Shown here in pieces: positions 58,969 to 64,000 of a DNA stretch of 64,000 nt; within the stretch, counting starts at the first letter, position 1, and every line of letters starts with the position of its first letter. The stretch is from Mucilaginibacter gilvus (lineage in GTDB: Bacteria > Bacteroidota > Bacteroidia > Sphingobacteriales > Sphingobacteriaceae). The notes beneath the pieces were generated by a model. That model saw nothing but the letters and a program-made list of their open reading frames with translations. It was not told the DNA's origin and searched no databases. The stretch lies in assembly GCF_004054195.1 (NCBI RefSeq), contig NZ_SBIW01000006.1, positions 255,653 to 319,652 on the forward strand. The letters are read 5' to 3'. The position numbers and the translations under genes are program-made.

Positions 58969-59547
58969 TTACTTAGCCTGGCCAAATTCGCCGCTTGCGC
59001 TTAGTTCAACTTCGTCGCTCAGCATTGGCGAACCATATTTGCTGCCGAAACCGAAATCAGAACGTTTGATAGTACCGGTAACTTTGAAACCTGCTGCTGG
59101 CGCTTTGCTCATTGGGTTGGTGATAGTACCGCGGTGTACCATATCAAAAACAACCGGTTTAGTAACACCATGCAGTGTTAAGTTACCAGTTAATTTGTAT
59201 TTGCCTGTACCTGCAGGAGCAATACTTGTGCTTACAAAGCTAAGGGTTGGGTATTTAGCAACGTCGAAAAAATCTTCGCTTTTCAGGTGACCGTCGCGGC
59301 GATCGTTCTCTGTGTTTACAGATGCGGTTTGTGCTACGAAAGAAACTTTAGCATCGCTAAAATCGGGCTTTGCAGCCACGATTGTTGCATCAAAATCTTT
59401 AAAAGTACCGTCAACATCAGATACCGCTAAGTGGGTGATGGTGAAAGTTACGTGCGAATGTGCTTTATCATTCTTCCAGGTGGTTTGCGCAAAAACAGCT
59501 GTTTGCATTAATAATGCGGCAGCGGCTAATAATAAGGTTTTTTTCAT
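58969..59547 (-). CDS. YceI-family periplasmic protein
   Basis: 192 residues with a signal peptide (about 1-20, ending AVFAQ). The lipocalin-like YceI fold shows AHSHVTFTITHLAVSDVDGT, RDGHLKSEDFFDVAKYPTLS and the LTLHGVTKPV strand. Members bind long isoprenoid or fatty-acid ligands and respond to pH or base stress. No neighbour links it to a pathway. Confidence 0.92.
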   Translation of the reverse strand: MKKTLLLAAAALLMQTAVFAQTTWKNDKAHSHVTFTITHLAVSDVDGTFKDFDATIVAAKPDFSDAKVSFVAQTASVNTENDRRDGHLKSEDFFDVAKYPTLSFVSTSIAPAGTGKYKLTGNLTLHGVTKPVVFDMVHRGTITNPMSKAPAAGFKVTGTIKRSDFGFGSKYGSPMLSDEVELSASGEFGQAK

Positions 59548-59663
59548 TTTGTTTTAATTTGTATTTTAATACTTTTTCCGAATCAAAGATATATAAAGGA
59601 TTGAGAATAGATCAAATTAAATGTTTAAACATTTAATTTGTGAAACAAGGGTGACAAAGCCCC

Positions 59664-60470
59664 CTATTTTTCGAAAAATTCGTCTACCTTTTTGTTGAAT
59701 TTCCTGGCATGCTCTATCAAAGTACCATGCCCCGAGTTGTGCACTATCCACAATTGCGACCCTGGTATGTTACTTTGAATGAGGCGGGTGTGCTTATCAA
59801 CTATCACATCGTGATCGCCTGCGATGATGAGTGCCGGACATTTTATTTGCTGTAGTTGGGATAACTTAATATTCGGTTGGGTCCAATCGAGCATAAATAT
59901 CTTCCAGTCGTTTTTAGCCTTGGGAGTTTTCCATGCCCGGTTTTTATTCTGGTTGTAATACTTTTCGCTTTGTTTCCATCCCTGCGGGTCAAGCGCGGTA
60001 CTGTCGGGCCATATATTAGCACCGGTTGACGCCAGTTTAATCACCTTATCCGGGTGGCGCATGGCCATCAGCAGGGCGTTTATACCGCCGTCGCTCCAGC
60101 CAATTACGTATGCCTTGGGCACTTTAAGCGTATCCAGCAGTACAGCAAAGTCATCGGCCATTTGCTCAAAGCTCAGCGAATCGCTGGCATCAACAGTTTT
60201 GCCCTGCGCACGGCTATCAGCCAGTATTACACGGTATTTTTTGGCAAAGTAAGGCACGTTCTCGGCAAACGCACTCATATCGCCCCCATTGCCGTGGATC
60301 ATCAGCAGGGGCTTGCCGCTGCCGTATTCTTCCACATACATTTTTATGCCGTTTATTTGGTAATAGCGGCCAGCTTCGGGGTTATTGCCATACATGGTTT
60401 TGGGTTTACAACCCAACAGGGTTAAAAGCTGCGGCAATACCATCAGCATAATGAGTTTTTTTACACGCAT
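59664..60470 (-). CDS. Lipoprotein alpha/beta hydrolase
   Basis: 268 residues from the ATG at 60470 (MRVKKLIMLMVLPQ). The lipobox is LLGC. The alpha/beta-hydrolase triad is visible: nucleophile Ser in GWSDGG, Asp in GDHDV and His in NSGHGT, with an oxyanion segment MIHGNGGDMS. The substrate is unknown; a small ester or lactone hydrolase is likely. It stands alone on the minus strand. Confidence 0.87.
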   Translation of the reverse strand: MRVKKLIMLMVLPQLLTLLGCKPKTMYGNNPEAGRYYQINGIKMYVEEYGSGKPLLMIHGNGGDMSAFAENVPYFAKKYRVILADSRAQGKTVDASDSLSFEQMADDFAVLLDTLKVPKAYVIGWSDGGINALLMAMRHPDKVIKLASTGANIWPDSTALDPQGWKQSEKYYNQNKNRAWKTPKAKNDWKIFMLDWTQPNIKLSQLQQIKCPALIIAGDHDVIVDKHTRLIQSNIPGSQLWIVHNSGHGTLIEHARKFNKKVDEFFEK

Positions 60471-60526
60471 ATAAAGTTTACGCATTAGATGCCTAAATAT
60501 AGGGATTAGGGGTTAGAGATTGACGA

Positions 60527-61393
60527 TTAGTTATTGCTACTTGCTTTCAGATAAGCAGCTATCTCGGTAAAGCTCTGTAAAGCATCCTCGCTCCCAACCT
60601 CTGATGGCGCATACTCAGCCCAGCCGAGCGGGGTACCGCCGTAAATTTTGTCGGCAACATCCAGCCGGGCACCGGCCTTTACCAGCAGTTTTACGGTTTC
60701 CATCGAGCCGGACCATACCGCCTGGTGCAATGGCATAGCGTGCGAATGGAAGCCGCTGTTAGGGCTGGGATAGCCGTTAGGGCCAACGCCTTGCTCCAAT
60801 AAAAATTTCACCATATCTGCCATGCCATAAAAAGCCGCGGCGGTTAGCGCTGCCAGTTTTTCGTCGGCTGTGGCGGTTTGCAAAAGGCGGTCAACATCAT
60901 CCATCCGGTGCAGACCAATGGCAACGCCCAATGTTAATTTGCCGCCCCGCTCTATCAAATAATTGGCCGCTTCGGTATTACCATGAGCCAGGGCACCAAT
61001 GCCGCCGCCCGGTTGTGCGCCGGCGTTTATCAGGGCGTCCATCATAGCTATCTGCATGTCGCTTTCGCGCGGGATGCGCCCTGTAGCTACCAGCCCGAGA
61101 GTATAATCCAGCTGTTGCTGCGCGATACCCGGCGCTTTGGCCTTTATTTCGGTTACCAGTAAATTTATGATGGCTACAATATTGGCAGGCAGCTTTTCAT
61201 GCCTGATGGGGTTATCGGCAACAAACCAAAGCAGATACGGGTCTTTAAAATAACCCTCTTCGGTGGTTGAAAGTTTGTCTGTAATTAAGCGCGGGTTATC
61301 AGTAATTAGTTTTTGGAGCAAAACCGTGTCGCCGCCGTCTATAGCTTCAACAGCCTGGAGGAAGATCGGATCGGTGATATCTGAGGTTTGCAT
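60527..61393 (-). CDS. Ankyrin-repeat protein
   Basis: 288 residues. The C-terminal half carries four to five ankyrin-like repeats (GNTEAANYLIERGGKLTLGV, GMADMVKFLLEQGVGPNGYP, GSMETVKLLVKAGARLDVAD). The N-terminal part is helical with DNPRLITDKLSTTEEGYF. The protein is soluble, cytoplasmic and probably mediates protein contacts. No partner is evident. Confidence 0.82.
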   Translation of the reverse strand: MQTSDITDPIFLQAVEAIDGGDTVLLQKLITDNPRLITDKLSTTEEGYFKDPYLLWFVADNPIRHEKLPANIVAIINLLVTEIKAKAPGIAQQQLDYTLGLVATGRIPRESDMQIAMMDALINAGAQPGGGIGALAHGNTEAANYLIERGGKLTLGVAIGLHRMDDVDRLLQTATADEKLAALTAAAFYGMADMVKFLLEQGVGPNGYPSPNSGFHSHAMPLHQAVWSGSMETVKLLVKAGARLDVADKIYGGTPLGWAEYAPSEVGSEDALQSFTEIAAYLKASSNN

Positions 61394-61709
61394 GATGTAT
61401 TTTACTTAATGATATAGGTTAACACACCCATCCTCCCTTTCAAGAGCAATAGCCCATCAGAACGCAGTATTTATTTAATTTCTATACGGGTTTATAATAA
61501 AAGTTTTAAGATTTATGGTGACAATATTATAATGAAAAATATGTTAACCCTGATTATTTTTAAGTTATTGAATATCATATATTTAGATATAAATTATTGA
61601 AATTGTGTTAAGTTATGTTAACCGTACTTAAATCCGTCCAAAGGAGTGGAATAGTACAAGGCCACTGCCTTGGCAGGTGAAATCCCATCTAAATTCGGCG
61701 TAGCTCCGG
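61394..61709. other. Intergenic region, 316 bp
   Basis: An AT-rich gap between the ankyrin gene and the oxidoreductase. The last 100 bp include a small palindrome (CTGCCTTGGCAG at about 61667-61678), but no RNA, promoter or repeat that I can place. Nothing else is supported. Confidence 0.35.
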
Positions 61710-62804
61710 TTATATATTCTCCCATTTCCCGCTATCCAAACTTCGGTAAATGGCATCTACTACTCTCATATCTTTCAGCCCCTCTTCGCCGGGTACGCGG
61801 CTTTGCTTGTTGAGGGCAACGCAGGTAGCAAAATCGTCCATTTGGGCGGCTTGCTGAATAATGTTAGGGATCTTCATGGGGTTGCCATTTATTTTGCCGT
61901 CGAGGCCGCCGTAGCCAAATGCCGGATCCAGTTCAAAGTTGCCATTTTCGGTAGTTACGTGCAGGTAGCCCCAATTGTTGTTGTAGCTGCTTTTGCCCGT
62001 CACCTTAGCCCCGCCGGGGAACTTCAGTTCCCAAAAAACGGTTTCATCTACTTCTTTAAAAAAATCGGGGCGGGTTTTCTCTTGTGTAGCTTTCACGGCT
62101 ACAGGCTCCTCGCCCAGCGTATAGCGTGAGCCTTGTATGGCGTAAATGCCCATATCCATTAATCCGCCACCGCCGGCCATCGCTTTTTTCAATCGCCATG
62201 CGTTAGGGTCACCTCCGTAAGTGAAGCCGTTGCCGGTTTCAATAGTGGTGACTTTCCCCATAACCTTTTTTTGCCCAAGGCGCATTACTTCCTGCGTATG
62301 CGGTTCAAAGTGCAGGCGGTAGCCTATAGATAACAAACGATTTGCCTTTCTGCAGGCGGCTATCATATCGCGGCATTCGGCAGCGTTGAGCGCCATCGGT
62401 TTTTCGCACAGTACATGCTTGCCCGCCTTTGCCGCGCGGATGGTAAATTCCTTGTGCATACTTACCGGCAGCACAATGTACACAATGTCGATATCCGGGT
62501 TGTTGGCTATCTCATCAAAATTTTGGTAGTTATATATGTTCTTTTGAGGAATGTTGTACTTTTTGGCCCAGTCTACCGCCTTTTGCGGCGTACCGGTTAC
62601 TAAACCGGCCAGGTAACAGTTATTGGTATGCAGCAGCGCCGGGGCAAGCTGTCCGCTGCTGTAATAACCGAGGCCAACGAGCGCAACGCCCATCTTTTTC
62701 CCTTTGGCCAGGGCGGATATAGCGTTGCCGAGCAATAAAGCGCCGGTGGCTATAGATCCTTTTTGAATAAAACTACGACGTGAAATTTGGGTACTTGTTT
62801 TCAT
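61710..62804 (-). CDS. Tat-exported Gfo/Idh/MocA family oxidoreductase
   Basis: 364 residues from the ATG at 62804. The twin-arginine signal SRRSFIQKG leads a hydrophobic stretch and A-L-A. The Rossmann fold GVALVGLGYYSSGQLAPALL and the segment HVLCEKPMAL (E-K-P) are as in glucose-fructose oxidoreductase. The C-terminal alpha/beta domain starts at GNGFTYGG. It would oxidise or isomerise a sugar in the periplasm with tightly held NADP(H). Confidence 0.9.
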   Translation of the reverse strand: MKTSTQISRRSFIQKGSIATGALLLGNAISALAKGKKMGVALVGLGYYSSGQLAPALLHTNNCYLAGLVTGTPQKAVDWAKKYNIPQKNIYNYQNFDEIANNPDIDIVYIVLPVSMHKEFTIRAAKAGKHVLCEKPMALNAAECRDMIAACRKANRLLSIGYRLHFEPHTQEVMRLGQKKVMGKVTTIETGNGFTYGGDPNAWRLKKAMAGGGGLMDMGIYAIQGSRYTLGEEPVAVKATQEKTRPDFFKEVDETVFWELKFPGGAKVTGKSSYNNNWGYLHVTTENGNFELDPAFGYGGLDGKINGNPMKIPNIIQQAAQMDDFATCVALNKQSRVPGEEGLKDMRVVDAIYRSLDSGKWENI

Positions 62805-62924
62805 AACTATAAATGGTTTGATGTTTGGCATTTAAAGTTAGCGGAAAATATTGAAAGTTTGCTCTTTAGTGCTAGTTAGGTGGGTGTATGTTATTTAGTG
62901 CTGTGAAAGGTGAGGCAGTGATTA

Positions 62925-63060
62925 ACGTTAAGCTTGTGGATGTTCATTTTTTCGCGGGCATTTGTTTTAAGGCGCTCAAGAGGGCTTCGCCGTTCTTTCG
63001 AAACCAAAAGAAACGAACCAAAGAAAAGTGCCGGCCACGTTACGTTCTTTGAAAGTTCGT
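62925..63060. repeat. Intergenic repeat sharing AAGCTxGTGGATGTT with 10185
   Basis: AAGCTTGTGGATGTT at 62931-62945 repeats the start at 10185. It is followed here by CATTTTTTCGCGGGCATTTG and a region with CCAAAAGAAACGAACCAAAG. On the minus strand an accidental 63-codon frame runs through it (62891-63082), which I treat as translated repeat and not a gene. It accounts for most of the gap between the oxidoreductase and the amidase. Confidence 0.6.
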
Positions 63061-63173
63061 GATTGTTCAGAGTTTGTGCCACCCGAACGTTCCTGATGCC
63101 GGTTTTATGGGGTCTCGTTCTGTTCTTCGGGCTCCAATTACTTGCCTTTTAAGTCATTCGGTAAAATCTTCGA

Positions 63174-63992
63174 TTAGCTGCCAATACCCGCTTTATACTT
63201 TTTAATAGCGCGAATAACGGATTGCACTATTTCGTTCTGGCCTTCGTCGGAGTTGAGGTAGCGTTCGTCGTCGGGGTTATTGATGAAACCGGTTTCTATC
63301 AGCAGTCCGGGCATTCCACTTTGCTGTAATACCAGTACGCCCTGTTCTTTTACCCCTACGCTGGCCCTGCCGTCGGTTTCGGTGAACTCGGTATTCAGTA
63401 ACTCGCCAAACTGCACGCTTTGTTTGCGGTAGCGTTGTTGAAACGCGGCCAGCACAATGGCGTTCATCGCCGCATCCTCACCGTAACCGTTATATCTTTT
63501 CTGGTAATCTTTCTCCTGGTAAATAGACGCGTTCTCGCGCAGAGCCTCTAACTGCTCCTGCTTGCGGTGGAAACCATATAACAACAGCATGGCGCCACGG
63601 CGGGTACCCACACGCTGCGGCGTGGAGTTGCAATGAATAGATATAAACAAGTTGGCTTTACTATCGTTGGCAATTTCGGCGCGGTTGTGCAACTCAATGA
63701 ATTTATCGGTGCTGCGCGTCATGATCACATTGATATTCGGGAGCTGATCGTTAAGGGCGTCGCGCAGTTTTTTGCCGATGCTTAGCGCTACCGTCTTTTC
63801 GTTGGAATAGGCACCATGGGCTCCTGGATCTTTACCGCCGTGCCCCGGATCGATAACGATTGTTCTGAAACGGAACGCTCCCGTAGAATCTCCGGTTTTA
63901 ACTGGCGACTGGGCAAACGCCAGGCAAGCCCCGGCCAAAAAAAATATAGTACAAGAAAGCAACGCGGCCCTTGTAAGCGGCTTAAAAAACAT
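63174..63992 (-). CDS. N-acetylmuramoyl-L-alanine amidase (Amidase_3)
   Basis: 272 residues with a signal peptide (about 1-28). TIVIDPGHGGKDPGAHG holds the first zinc His; Glu in SNEKTVAL, His in ISIHCNS and Glu in LLIETGFINN complete the active site. It cuts the amide bond between MurNAc and the stem peptide in cell separation or remodelling. The GAYSNEKTVAL variant is normal for Bacteroidota AmiC-like enzymes. The complete gene ends 8 bp inside the window border. Confidence 0.95.
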   Translation of the reverse strand: MFFKPLTRAALLSCTIFFLAGACLAFAQSPVKTGDSTGAFRFRTIVIDPGHGGKDPGAHGAYSNEKTVALSIGKKLRDALNDQLPNINVIMTRSTDKFIELHNRAEIANDSKANLFISIHCNSTPQRVGTRRGAMLLLYGFHRKQEQLEALRENASIYQEKDYQKRYNGYGEDAAMNAIVLAAFQQRYRKQSVQFGELLNTEFTETDGRASVGVKEQGVLVLQQSGMPGLLIETGFINNPDDERYLNSDEGQNEIVQSVIRAIKKYKAGIGS

Positions 63993-64000
63993 GGCGCAAA

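Noticed and set aside
62891..63082. 63-codon minus-strand frame between the oxidoreductase and amidase genes
   Set aside because: It translates an intergenic repeat (shared core with 10185) and has no homology that I can see to a real protein.
1..64000. tRNA, rRNA or CRISPR array
   Set aside because: No cloverleaf, rRNA core or regularly spaced direct repeats were seen in any intergenic region.

Overview
The window looks like a chromosomal segment of a free-living, non-photosynthetic Bacteroidota, most likely Sphingobacteriaceae of the Mucilaginibacter/Pedobacter kind. This rests on the gene families: GH97, GH3, GH16 and GH5 glycosidases, DUF2723, Pr6Pr, RemB-like and DUF2147 proteins, and KaiB/KaiC with hybrid sensor kinases. 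It also rests on moderate GC, A-rich leaders in place of strong Shine-Dalgarno sites, and the style of the intergenic repeats. No rRNA, tRNA, CRISPR array, prophage or intact transposase was recognised. Family assignments come from reading the proteins; no database search was possible.

Layout. 1-8700: tail of a GH5 glucanase, a lipoprotein, an MBL phosphodiesterase, an HGSNAT-like acyltransferase, a YdjC/ChbG deacetylase, an amidase, and an NPP-type phosphodiesterase followed by two tandem secreted paralogues. 8800-16200: an MHS/KgtP-like transporter, DUF1345, YwbE, argH, a frameshifted four-helix-bundle gene between inverted repeats, an ArgE-like M20 peptidase, ssb and DUF2130. 16400-27100: a RemB-like barrel protein, DUF2723, a zincless Fpg/Nei glycosylase, a DUF2383 protein, DUF1275, a HAD phosphatase, an AraC regulator and DUF983.

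27200-34640 is the most interesting part. It holds a response-regulator remnant, a GAF histidine kinase, a manganese catalase, and a compact kaiC-kaiB-kaiB-PAS histidine kinase operon. This is a complete KaiB/KaiC module without KaiA, with its output kinase attached, in a non-phototroph, and with oxidative-stress functions next door.

34700-50600: enoyl-CoA hydratase, CbpA/CbpM, an acyltransferase, a cupin, a GNAT, a GH97, tandem small zinc-ribbon proteins, a secreted VOC protein, Pr6Pr, two low-complexity secreted proteins, a GH16, a metallophosphoesterase, an orphan ABC ATPase, a 50-aa ORF and a HAD phosphatase. 50600-64000: an MBL hydrolase, a ROK regulator, a PNPOx-like protein, a GNAT, DUF695, a HicAB toxin-antitoxin pair with a 19-bp perfect palindrome upstream, a GH3, DUF2147, YceI, a lipoprotein alpha/beta hydrolase, an ankyrin protein, a Tat-exported Gfo/Idh/MocA oxidoreductase and an Amidase_3 N-acetylmuramoyl-L-alanine amidase.

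The intergenic DNA is rich in short repeats: a 159-bp nested palindrome, two related ~97-bp fold-back elements, paired copies of larger dispersed repeats, and a repeated leader motif placed directly upstream of several start codons. They are described individually because they explain most of the sequence between genes.
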